DNA from: Desulfotomaculaceae bacterium
GTDB lineage: Bacteria > Bacillota > Desulfotomaculia > Desulfotomaculales > Pelotomaculaceae
Length of the DNA: 12,178 nt
Assembly (NCBI GenBank): GCA_028704035.1
Contig: JAQVLS010000027.1
Span: 1 to 12,178, forward strand
Reading direction: 5' to 3'
Both the position numbers and the translations under genes were made by a program. Positions within the stretch are counted from its first letter, which is position 1. Every line of letters begins with the position of its first letter. Under the pieces are notes generated by a model that saw only the letters and a program-made list of their open reading frames with translations, searched no databases and was not told where the DNA came from. Of the stretch, positions 1-7,001 are shown piece after piece.

Positions 1-1
1 A

Positions 2-118
2 CTATTTAAAAGTATATTGGAAGGAAATATGCTGGCCACAACTGTCCGGCGCGAATTCGGGGCGGATATAAACACAGCCTGCGGCCAGCTGCGACGGCGT
101 ATATTAAGCGAATCATAA
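2..118 (+). CDS. rlmN: 23S rRNA (adenine(2503)-C2)-methyltransferase RlmN, C-terminal end (5' partial)
   Basis: An open frame enters from the left edge and ends at TAA 116-118, giving 38 residues. Its end contains [19 protein letters not shown], which matches the conserved C-terminus of RlmN (typically VRREMGxDIxxACGQLR). RlmN is a radical-SAM enzyme that methylates C2 of A2503 in 23S rRNA and some tRNAs. The radical-SAM CxxxCxxC cluster lies outside the window, so the call rests only on this tail. In many Clostridia rlmN lies just upstream of the FHA/phosphatase/kinase operon, which agrees with the next genes here. The stop codon lies inside the outer arm of the inverted repeat that follows. 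Confidence 0.85.
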   Translation, partial: LFKSILEGNMLATTVRREFGADINTACGQLRRRILSES

Positions 119-365
119 AACAAATTGACAGGATTATACGGATTTACAGGATTTAAAAACATTTAAAATTAAAAATATTATCACAAGATTAACAAGAGTA
201 TCAGGATTAACAAAATAAAAAAACAAAATCTTTAAAATGAAATAATTTAATAATTTAATAATGTAATAATTTCAAATGTTTTAACCTGTCAATCTTGTTA
301 ATCCTGTTTATCTTGTAAAAAATAAATATTTATTTTAATCCTGTTAATCCTGTCAATTTGTTTTA
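116..365. repeat. Symmetric intergenic element: 9-nt-period arrays in inverted orientation
   Basis: The outermost 21 bp (116-136) are the exact reverse complement of 345-365. Inside each half are two short arrays with a 9-nt period. On the + strand the left arrays run ATTGACAGG / ATTATACGG / ATTTACAGG / ATTTAAAAA (124-159) and TATCACAAG / ATTAACAAG / AGTATCAGG / ATTAACAAA (179-214). The right arrays are the complementary form: CCTGTCAAT / CTTGTTAAT / CCTGTTTAT / CTTGTAAAA (285-320) and CCTGTTAAT / CCTGTCAAT (340-357). The whole could form a long imperfect hairpin or cruciform between rlmN and fhaA. Repeats of the AATCCTGTTAATCCTGTCAA kind are, from general knowledge, scattered through many anaerobe genomes. 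No convincing protein is encoded: peptides read through it are simple repeats. Confidence 0.85.
242..273. repeat. 8-nt tandem repeat, four copies, at the centre of the inverted element
   Basis: Four consecutive octamers read ATAATTTA, ATAATTTA, ATAATGTA and ATAATTTC. They sit in the AT-only centre of the symmetric element, between its left and right 9-nt arrays. The period (8) differs from that of the flanking arrays (9). The stretch could act as a flexible or easily melted centre, or as a source of -10-like boxes for the downstream operon, but no matching -35 element stands out. Confidence 0.8.
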
Positions 366-399
366 AGACCCAGATGAAACCAATTTGGAGGTGTAAGGC

Positions 400-1161
400 A
401 TGGGACTGTTCTCTGGATTGGAAGGAAGCCTGGAGAAATATATTGAAGGTTTTTTTAAGGATAAAGTCAGCGGGCGGGTCCAGCCTGCCGATATTGCCAA
501 AAAATTGGCCAGGGAAATGAGGGACCACAAACGTGTAAGCATCAGCAGCATCTATGTGCCGAACGAATATACCATTTTTCTGCACCATACCGACTGGGAA
601 AGCATTTCCGCTTTTTCCGGCGCGCTGTCCGGTGAACTGCAGGATTATATCAGCCAGAAGGCCACGGAAAAAAAATATTCCCTGGCAGGCCGGCCTTTGA
701 TAAAATTTATAGCGGATGGTAACATAGCTGCGGGGAATATTATGGTGGAGTCCAACTTTAGCGAGGCTCCGCCTGAGGAAGAAAAAAGTGATGCGGCATG
801 CGTCCCCCTTGAACATACACAGTATTTCACACTGGTTAAAGACAAGCCGCTACCTGACGCGCCGCCGTTAGTTTACGCACAAATCCGGGTTGAGAGCGGA
901 CCGGAGCGTGATAAAATATTTAACTTGAACAAAGAATCCATGGTGATCGGGCGCCGGGAAAGCTGTGACATAGTCCTCAGTGATGACAGCATTTCCCGTA
1001 GACATGCCCGCCTTGACCGGCGCCTGGGCGTTTATACAATACACGATCTGGGCAGTACCAACGGTATCAAGGTGAACGGAGATAGAATAACAGCGAGGGT
1101 ACTCAAATCGGGGGATGTGCTTACACTGGGCGCTACAGTCTGTACTTTTAAGGTGGAATAA
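400..1161 (+). CDS. fhaA: FhaA-like protein: DUF3662 domain plus C-terminal FHA domain
   Basis: This is a cytoplasmic adaptor of 253 residues. Residues about 1-115 form the DUF3662 (FhaA N-terminal) domain, starting MGLFSGLEGSLEKYIEGFF and containing the typical QPADIAKKLAREM. A variable acidic linker follows (about 116-155). A C-terminal FHA domain spans about 160-253, with G184-R185, S199-R-R-H202 and STNG 219-222, the residues that bind phosphothreonine peptides in this fold. In mycobacteria FhaA is phosphorylated by the PASTA kinase PknB and binds the lipid-II flippase homologue MviN, restraining wall synthesis. A similar reader role is inferred here. The ATG is preceded by TGGAGGTG at good spacing. 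It is the first gene of an eight-gene operon, and the next start lies 2 nt past its stop. Confidence 0.9.
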   Translation: MGLFSGLEGSLEKYIEGFFKDKVSGRVQPADIAKKLAREMRDHKRVSISSIYVPNEYTIFLHHTDWESISAFSGALSGELQDYISQKATEKKYSLAGRPLIKFIADGNIAAGNIMVESNFSEAPPEEEKSDAACVPLEHTQYFTLVKDKPLPDAPPLVYAQIRVESGPERDKIFNLNKESMVIGRRESCDIVLSDDSISRRHARLDRRLGVYTIHDLGSTNGIKVNGDRITARVLKSGDVLTLGATVCTFKVE

Positions 1162-1163
1162 AA

Positions 1164-1628
1164 TTGTTTGCCGTTTTTTTGTTAATCCTGCGTTATGCCT
1201 TTTTGTTTTTTTTAGTGATTTTTATCATTATGCTGGTTAAATGGATGGTTAGCGATCTGTTAATGGAAAAGGAGCCGCAGCCGGCAGGCCAAAAGGAAAT
1301 GTCTAAGGTTGACATAGTCCGGCTTGTGGTAATTAATAGTTCCCTGCCGGATCTTAATTATGGCGATATCTTTTTAATAGAAAGGGATTTAATCATTGGC
1401 CGGGGGGATAGCAGCAGTCTTGTAATCAAGGATACATTTGCCTCCAATCAACATGCCCGAATATTTGTGAGACAAGGACAGTACTGGTTGGAAGACATAG
1501 AAAGTACAAACGGTACTTTCGTAAATGAAGCGCAGGTGAAGCAACCCGTTGTTCTAGCAGATGGAGACAGAATCAGAGTGGGCAGTGTTACTTTTCAGTT
1601 TGTGAGGTGGAGGCATGAAGTGGGCTAG
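1164..1628 (+). CDS. fhaB: Membrane-anchored FHA-domain protein (FhaB/FipA-like)
   Basis: A 154-residue protein with one N-terminal hydrophobic segment (residues about 3-26), a short linker, and an FHA domain at about 52-150. FHA residues visible are G79-R80, S94-N-Q-H97 and STNG 114-117. The domain should recognise phosphothreonine on kinase substrates at the membrane. The mycobacterial counterpart FhaB (FipA) joins divisome proteins, and the same position in the cluster supports orthology. The start is TTG at 1164: AAGGTGG (1150-1156), inside the end of fhaA, provides the ribosome site, and no ATG lies near. Its last 14 nt overlap the phosphatase gene, indicating translational coupling. T-rich runs (T7 and T8) occur in the membrane-segment codons. 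Confidence 0.88.
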   Translation: MFAVFLLILRYAFLFFLVIFIIMLVKWMVSDLLMEKEPQPAGQKEMSKVDIVRLVVINSSLPDLNYGDIFLIERDLIIGRGDSSSLVIKDTFASNQHARIFVRQGQYWLEDIESTNGTFVNEAQVKQPVVLADGDRIRVGSVTFQFVRWRHEVG

Positions 1629-2328
1629 TATAACTGATACCGGTTTGGTAAGGGATTTAAATGAAGATAGTTATTGCATTTCGCCCGAGAACAGTTTTTT
1701 TGCGGTGGCGGACGGTATGGGCGGTCACCGGGCCGGGGAAGTGGCCAGTCAAATGGCTCTGCAGTTATTAAAGCAGGCGCTGGACAGGCGTCTGAAAGGC
1801 GGAGAGAAACCGGACAGGGCCCTGGTTGACTCTATAAAGGAAGCTAACGGCGCGATCTGCCGGTTGTCAGCCGGCAAGCCGGAGTGGCAGGGTATGGGTA
1901 CTACCGTAACGGCCTGCCTGAAGCGAAATGGTGAAATTCTGATCGGACAGGTGGGTGACAGCCGCGCTTATCTGCTGCGGGGCAACCACATTTCTCAGCT
2001 GACGGAGGACCATTCGCTGGTGCAGGAACTCGTAAAAAACGGCAGCATAACAGAGGAAGAAGCCTTTACTCACCCGCGGAAGAATGTCTTGACAAGAGCT
2101 ATCGGCACAGGGCCTTTTTTGGAAGTGGATCTCTATCATTGCCGGGTGCATCCAGGTGATCTGCTGCTGCTTTGCACAGACGGCCTGACAAGATACATGC
2201 GCCAGGAGGAACTTCTGGCATCCGTCAACTCATCCCCGGATCTTGATACCGCGGTAGGGGATCTTCTAAAAGAGGCTACCGGCGCCGGCGGCGCCGACAA
2301 TATTACGATTATCCTTGTCGAGTTTTAG
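1615..2328 (+). CDS. prpC: PP2C-family Ser/Thr protein phosphatase (PrpC/Stp/PstP type)
   Basis: A soluble metal-dependent phosphatase of 237 residues, the usual size for bacterial PrpC/Stp catalytic domains. It should remove phosphate from Ser/Thr of the downstream PASTA kinase and its substrates. Motifs in order: RDLNED (13-18), VADGMGG (31-37, metal ligand Asp33), GTTVT (95-99), GQVGDSRAYL (111-120, Asp115), LTEDHS (129-134), CTDGLT (187-192, metal ligand Asp189) and GADNIT (226-231, Asp228). The mycobacterial homologue PstP carries a C-terminal membrane anchor; this protein has none and ends right after the last catalytic strand, as in Bacillus PrpC. The ATG follows GGTGGAGGC and overlaps the preceding FHA gene by 14 nt. 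Confidence 0.95.
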   Translation: MKWASITDTGLVRDLNEDSYCISPENSFFAVADGMGGHRAGEVASQMALQLLKQALDRRLKGGEKPDRALVDSIKEANGAICRLSAGKPEWQGMGTTVTACLKRNGEILIGQVGDSRAYLLRGNHISQLTEDHSLVQELVKNGSITEEEAFTHPRKNVLTRAIGTGPFLEVDLYHCRVHPGDLLLLCTDGLTRYMRQEELLASVNSSPDLDTAVGDLLKEATGAGGADNITIILVEF

Positions 2329-2342
2329 ATGGGAGTTTTTTA

Positions 2343-3653
2343 ATGTCGGGAGTGTTTTATGCCGCTCCACATTCTAATATCAAAGGTCCAGCCGGGAGCC
2401 GTACAGTTGAGAGAAACCTGCTGTTCCTCGCGGCGCTATACTTACTGGCGGGAATAATGACGCTTTACCTGGGTGAACCCGGGGTACGCGTTGTTATTAC
2501 TGTTGCCGCAGGGCTGACTGTGGCGGCGGTCTTTTTGCTTATCCATTTTTATTGGAAAGTCGTTGGTTTCAGGGGCGATCATTATTTGCTTCCTGTCACG
2601 GCAGTACTTATCTCAACAGGCCTGGTTTTTCTCTTCAGGTTGGACCCGTACTACGGCGTGCGGCAATTTATATGGATTTTACTCGGGTTGGGAACGCTGG
2701 TTTTTACATCACGCGTGCTGCTGGATATTCGTTTCCTCGGCGATTACAAATATATATACGCGCTGCTTGGCTTAATTGCTTTAATACTGCCCATTTTTTT
2801 CGGCAAGGTGCAGGGTGGCGCGAAAAGCTGGCTGGACTTCGGTTATTTTCAGCTGCAGCCATCGGAATTTGTTAAAATTCTTTTAGTGCTTTTTCTGGCC
2901 AGCTATCTTGCTGAAAACAGGAATGTTTTAGCTGTGGGCACCAGGAGCCTGGGGGGGATTTCTTTGCCGGGCCTGTCAGAGTGGGCCCCCCTCGTTGTCA
3001 TGTGGGGCATATCACTGCTGCTTTTGGTTTTTCAGCGCGACCTCGGCGCCGCCTTGATTTATTTTGGTACCTTTCTAGCCATAGTATATGCCGCTACCGC
3101 GAGAATTTTTTATGTTCTCTTCGGGCTGGGGCTATTTATAGCAGGTGCTTCAGCCAGTTATTATTTATTTGATCATGTGCGTGCCAGAGTGTTAATATGG
3201 CTGAACCCGTGGCCATATATCGACAATATCGGCTACCAGATTACCCAGTCTCTTTTTGCCATCGGTTCCGGCGGCGCCCTTGGCGTCGGCCTTGGACAGG
3301 GATATCCCGGTTACATACCGCTTGTGCATTCCGATTTTATTTTCCCGGCTATTTGTGAAGAGCTGGGCCTGTTAGGTGGAGCCGGTATTATAATATTGTT
3401 TATGATTCTTATTTTTAGGGGTGTAAAAATAGCTTTGCGCGCCAGGGATGAGTTTTCAGCCCTGGTAGCTATCGGACTGACGTCACTTTTAGGTCTGCAG
3501 GCCTTTATCATTATTGCCGGGGTAACCAAGCTTCTGCCTTTAACGGGGGTAACCCTGCCGTATATCAGTTATGGAGGCAGTTCCCTGGTGGCAAACTTTA
3601 TCCTGCTTGGGTTATTGCTGAATATTTCCCACGAGGCAGACGACAGCTTATGA
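2343..3653 (+). CDS. rodA: SEDS-family peptidoglycan glycosyltransferase (FtsW/RodA/SpoVE)
   Basis: A 436-residue polytopic membrane protein with roughly ten or more hydrophobic segments, the first near residues 26-43. SEDS proteins polymerise lipid II into glycan strands together with a class B PBP. Diagnostic sequences are GGAKSWLDFG (158-167), QLQPSEFVKI (170-179), VFQRDLGAALIYFG (229-242, with Asp233 in the position of the catalytic aspartate of RodA), GQGYPGYIPLVHSDFIFP (318-335) and LPLTGVTLPYISYGGSS (398-414). Being followed by pbpA with an ATGA overlap, in the mycobacterial rodA-pbpA order, favours the RodA name. FtsW and SpoVE share the motifs, so the elongation versus division role is not proven. 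The region between TM segments around 195-215 is short and variable. Start ATG 2343 follows a weak GGGAG site. Confidence 0.92.
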   Translation: MSGVFYAAPHSNIKGPAGSRTVERNLLFLAALYLLAGIMTLYLGEPGVRVVITVAAGLTVAAVFLLIHFYWKVVGFRGDHYLLPVTAVLISTGLVFLFRLDPYYGVRQFIWILLGLGTLVFTSRVLLDIRFLGDYKYIYALLGLIALILPIFFGKVQGGAKSWLDFGYFQLQPSEFVKILLVLFLASYLAENRNVLAVGTRSLGGISLPGLSEWAPLVVMWGISLLLLVFQRDLGAALIYFGTFLAIVYAATARIFYVLFGLGLFIAGASASYYLFDHVRARVLIWLNPWPYIDNIGYQITQSLFAIGSGGALGVGLGQGYPGYIPLVHSDFIFPAICEELGLLGGAGIIILFMILIFRGVKIALRARDEFSALVAIGLTSLLGLQAFIIIAGVTKLLPLTGVTLPYISYGGSSLVANFILLGLLLNISHEADDSL

Positions 3654-5044
3654 ACCAAAACATAAAAAAACTCGGCATACTGATTATCTGCCTGCTGGCT
3701 GTCCTTGTTTTTTACCTTTCATACCTAAATGTTGTCAAAGGACCTGTTCTAGCGGTGAATCCCCATAACCGGCGCTTGCAGGAATACGAAAGCCAAATCC
3801 GGCGGGGTACGATATATGACAGCAATGGTATTGTGCTGGCTGCGACCGACTTCAGCGGCGAAAAAAATAAGCGTGTTTATCCCCGGGGGCGTGAAACCGC
3901 TCATCTTCTAGGTTATATCTCGGAGAGATACGGCCGGGACGGGCTTGAATCTGCCTGCGACCGCTATCTTCTGGGGCTGGAAGGCGCCGACCGGACCAGG
4001 AATTATATTAACAAATTGCTGGGCAGGGAACAGCTGGGCGGCGATATCACGCTTACCATTGATTCTGACCTGCAGGGTTTGGCCTTGAATATGCTGGCAG
4101 GGCGCCGGGGCGCCGTTGTGCTTCTAGACCCGGAGACCGGTGCGGTGCGGGTTTTGGTTTCCAACCCGGGTTATGACCCGAACAAACTGGGAGAAATCTG
4201 GCCCCGGCTAAGCCAGGATGAGGATGCGCCGCTGCTCAACCGGGCTGTCCAGGGCGCTTATCCGCCGGGTTCGACATTTAAAATAGTAACTGCCGCCGGC
4301 GCGCTGGCGGCCAAGCCCGATGCCGCGAGGGAGACATTTAACTGCCGGGGCTTTCTTGAGGTAGACGGATACAGACTGGATGATACTGCGGTACACGGCA
4401 GGATCGATATTAAAAAAGCCATCGCCGTATCCTGTAACACGACTTTTGCCCAGCTGGGACTGGACCAGGGCGCGCAAAACTTTGTCAGGACAGTCAAGGC
4501 TTTCGGCATTGATCGGGATCCCGGTATTGGTATACCCGTGAGGCCAGGATCGATGGCTACCCCTGAAGCGTTTATCCCTACCGAACTGGCCGCGAGCGCT
4601 ATCGGGCAGGGTGAACTGCTGGTGAGCCCCCTGCATATGGCTCTGGCGGCGGCGGCTATCGCCAATAGCGGCGATCTGATGAACCCGTACCTAATCGAGA
4701 CAGTAAAGGACTCTACGGGCCAGGTTTTGCGGCAGGAGGAGGCCCGTCACTGGTTAAATGTTACGACGCCGCAGATCTGCGGGATTATTAAGGACGGCAT
4801 GGTGGATGCGGTCAGGTCCGGCACTGCTGCAGCCGCCAGGGTAGCCGGTGTTCAGGTGGCCGGCAAGACAGGTTCCGCGCAAAACCCGCATGGTCAGGCG
4901 CACGCCTGGTTTATCGGTTTTGCGCCGGCCGAACGGCCCAGGTTAGCGGTGGCCGTACTTGTGGAAAACGCCGGATCCGGCGGCACGGTGGCCGCTCCCA
5001 TAGCAGGACAACTTTTATCCGCGGCTTTAAACAAGGGATACTAG
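3650..5044 (+). CDS. pbpA: Class B penicillin-binding protein, peptidoglycan D,D-transpeptidase (PbpA-like)
   Basis: A 464-residue bitopic protein that crosslinks peptidoglycan outside the membrane. A short cytoplasmic tail precedes one membrane anchor (about 8-27). A small N-terminal pedestal includes RRGTIYDSNGIVLA (51-64). The transpeptidase domain spans about 150-460. Its three active-site motifs are intact: SxxK as S208-TFK211 with the acylated Ser208, SxN as SCN 261-263, and KTG 406-408 followed by SAQNPHGQAHAWFIGFAP. The length fits mycobacterial PbpA and is well below FtsI/SpoVD with PASTA domains; no PASTA repeat is present. The start ATG overlaps the SEDS stop as ATGA (3650-3653), so the pair is probably made in equal amounts. 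It is expected to act as partner of the SEDS enzyme. Confidence 0.94.
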   Translation: MNQNIKKLGILIICLLAVLVFYLSYLNVVKGPVLAVNPHNRRLQEYESQIRRGTIYDSNGIVLAATDFSGEKNKRVYPRGRETAHLLGYISERYGRDGLESACDRYLLGLEGADRTRNYINKLLGREQLGGDITLTIDSDLQGLALNMLAGRRGAVVLLDPETGAVRVLVSNPGYDPNKLGEIWPRLSQDEDAPLLNRAVQGAYPPGSTFKIVTAAGALAAKPDAARETFNCRGFLEVDGYRLDDTAVHGRIDIKKAIAVSCNTTFAQLGLDQGAQNFVRTVKAFGIDRDPGIGIPVRPGSMATPEAFIPTELAASAIGQGELLVSPLHMALAAAAIANSGDLMNPYLIETVKDSTGQVLRQEEARHWLNVTTPQICGIIKDGMVDAVRSGTAAAARVAGVQVAGKTGSAQNPHGQAHAWFIGFAPAERPRLAVAVLVENAGSGGTVAAPIAGQLLSAALNKGY

Positions 5045-5135
5045 TTTAGTAGATAAAATTTATTAGAAGACTTTAATCCAGGCGCAAGAAAAGCAGTGCT
5101 GTAAGATTTCTTTGACAATAATAGAGGTGAACATA

Positions 5136-7001
5136 TTGATTGGAAAAACTATGGGGAACCGTTATGAACTTATAAAACAGCTTGGCGGCGGCGGCATGGC
5201 TATTGTTTACATGGGTCGGGATACCCTGTTAAACCGTCTGGTAACCGTTAAGGTGCTGCGCCCGGAATTTACATGCGACGAAGATTTTGTAGAAAGATTC
5301 CGCAGGGAAGCGCAAGCTGTTGCGAGGCTTTCCCATCCAAACATAGTCAGTATCTATGATGTCGGCCTGGAGGACAATATACACTATTTGGTAATGGAAT
5401 ATATTGAAGGGGATAACCTGAAGAACCTGATTAGAAAGCAGGGTGTTGTCCCGACCGACAGGGCGGTGGAGATAGCTGGCCAGATCAGTGAAGCCCTTCA
5501 GCATGCCCATGAAAACAATATTGTACACAGGGATATTAAACCGCAGAACATATTAATTACAAAGGACGCGCGGGCCAAGCTGACTGATTTTGGCATTGCC
5601 AGGGAAGCTACAACCGCTACACTTACCCAGACAGACACCATCGTCGGGTCGGTCCATTACCTTTCCCCCGAACAAGCCAGGGGTGGTACGGCCGACGCCA
5701 GGTCCGACATATACTCACTGGGTATCGTGTTGTATGAGATGGGTACCGGGGCTCTTCCGTTTACCGGGGAAACCCCTATTGGCGTTGCCCTGAAGCATAT
5801 TCAGGAATTTCCAGCCCCGCCTTCCAGTCTGAACCCCTCTATATCACCGGAATTTGAAAGAGTGATTGTCCGCGCGATGGCTAAAAATCCGGCTGATCGT
5901 TACCAGTCGGCAAAGGACATGGCAGCAGACCTGGCGAGGTTCTCAGGCGCCGAGGAAGATGAATCCAGCCAGGAAGCAGATGAATTTGCCACCAGGGTTA
6001 TCCCTGCTGTACATCCTGCACAGAGTGACGACCGGCCTGGCGTTGAAAACAAAATACATAAAAGAGAAAAACGGCCGCGCCTATTTTGGTTAGGACTGGC
6101 GCTGCTTATAGCAGTCATTGCCGCTACCGGTGCTTTTTGGCAATATATCAATGTTCCGGAAATAAGCATGCCGGATGTCGAAGGCCGGACTGAGGCGAAT
6201 GCTAGGCAAATCCTGCAGGAGAAGGGCATAGAAAACATCCAGATTACTAGCAACCCGCACCCCTCCGTCAAGCAGGGGCTGGTTGTTTCCCAGGACCCGA
6301 AACCTGATGCAAAGATTAAAACTACACGTACCGTAACACTTTCAGTGAGTCTGGGACAGGACTTACGCGAGGTTCCGGAGGTTATCGGACAGACCCTTTA
6401 TAATGCCAGGATAGGAATAAGTGTAAATGAATTAAATGTAACTAATCCGGTGCAGGAAATATACAGCGACGATTATCCGGCAGGTGTGGTTGTGGATCAG
6501 GATCCCCAGGCCGGGGCAAAATTACCCAAGGGTTCAGATGTGCTGTTATCTGTCAGCAAAGGGCCGCAGCCTGTAAGCCGGCAGGTTCCCAGCCTGCTGG
6601 GCCTGACAGTGGAAATTGCGGGGGGGGAATTGGAGAAGCTAAATCTGCGCCTCGATTCTAATACCGGCCGGGCTACCAGCACCGACTATTTCGCCGGGCA
6701 GATTATCAGCCAGAACCCGACCGCCGGGACTGGGGTGCGGGAAGGTACAACAGTGCAGGTAATTCTCAGCAACGGGCCCGGTCCGGCGGAACGGCTAGCC
6801 AAAGTGGAGGCCAGGATACCGGATGACGACGAAAAACACAAACTAAAAATTGTGGTAAAGGACGCCAATGGGACCAGTGATTTTCATGAAGACACCTATT
6901 CTTCAGGAAAAAGAGTGGTTAAAGAGGTGCCCTATTACGGGAAGGCAGTGATTCAAGTATACATAGACGAAAAATTGGCTGGTGAACAGAAATTTGAATA
7001 A
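5136..7001 (+). CDS. prkC: PASTA-domain Ser/Thr protein kinase (PrkC/PknB/StkP type)
   Basis: A membrane sensor kinase of 621 residues from the chosen start. The cytoplasmic kinase domain is about 10-270: glycine loop LGGGGMAIVY (16-25), Lys39 in VTVK, HRDIKPQN (131-138), DFG (151-153), a Thr-rich activation loop (159-169) and GSVHYLSPEQARGG. A charged linker precedes one membrane segment (about 316-337). Three extracellular PASTA repeats follow (about 341-407, 411-476, 482-547), the parts that bind muropeptide or lipid II. A further tail of about 70 residues (548-621) is not PASTA. TTG 5136 is chosen because AGAGGTGA lies 5-6 nt before it and the protein then begins MIGKTMGNRYEL, typical of the family. 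The in-frame TTG at 5112 has no ribosome site. The 3' end overlaps rsgA. Confidence 0.94.
   Translation: MIGKTMGNRYELIKQLGGGGMAIVYMGRDTLLNRLVTVKVLRPEFTCDEDFVERFRREAQAVARLSHPNIVSIYDVGLEDNIHYLVMEYIEGDNLKNLIRKQGVVPTDRAVEIAGQISEALQHAHENNIVHRDIKPQNILITKDARAKLTDFGIAREATTATLTQTDTIVGSVHYLSPEQARGGTADARSDIYSLGIVLYEMGTGALPFTGETPIGVALKHIQEFPAPPSSLNPSISPEFERVIVRAMAKNPADRYQSAKDMAADLARFSGAEEDESSQEADEFATRVIPAVHPAQSDDRPGVENKIHKREKRPRLFWLGLALLIAVIAATGAFWQYINVPEISMPDVEGRTEANARQILQEKGIENIQITSNPHPSVKQGLVVSQDPKPDAKIKTTRTVTLSVSLGQDLREVPEVIGQTLYNARIGISVNELNVTNPVQEIYSDDYPAGVVVDQDPQAGAKLPKGSDVLLSVSKGPQPVSRQVPSLLGLTVEIAGGELEKLNLRLDSNTGRATSTDYFAGQIISQNPTAGTGVREGTTVQVILSNGPGPAERLAKVEARIPDDDEKHKLKIVVKDANGTSDFHEDTYSSGKRVVKEVPYYGKAVIQVYIDEKLAGEQKFE

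Noticed and set aside
116..365. CRISPR array
   Set aside because: Units are only 9 nt, contiguous, without unique spacers, and occur in both orientations; no cas genes are nearby.
298..816. A 172-codon - strand frame running from the repeat element into fhaA antisense
   Set aside because: It lies opposite the clear fhaA DUF3662 domain, and its tail is just translated 9-nt repeats (RINRIKIN, QDKQD). No ribosome site or family match is visible.
2552..2875. Alternative + strand frames within the SEDS gene
   Set aside because: They overlap transmembrane-coding sequence with intact SEDS motifs and read as arbitrary Cys/Trp-rich peptides, typical of off-frame translation.
4208..4665. Long - strand open frames opposite pbpA, prkC, rsgA and the reductase
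   Set aside because: They are antisense shadows of GC-rich codons in genes with intact catalytic motifs; none shows a coherent domain or its own ribosome site.
5112..5117. TTGACA just upstream of the kinase as a consensus -35 box
   Set aside because: The -10 box would have to lie at about 5135-5140, overlapping the proposed start codon; no TATAAT-like sequence is at 16-18 nt. The same TTG as a start codon lacks a ribosome site.
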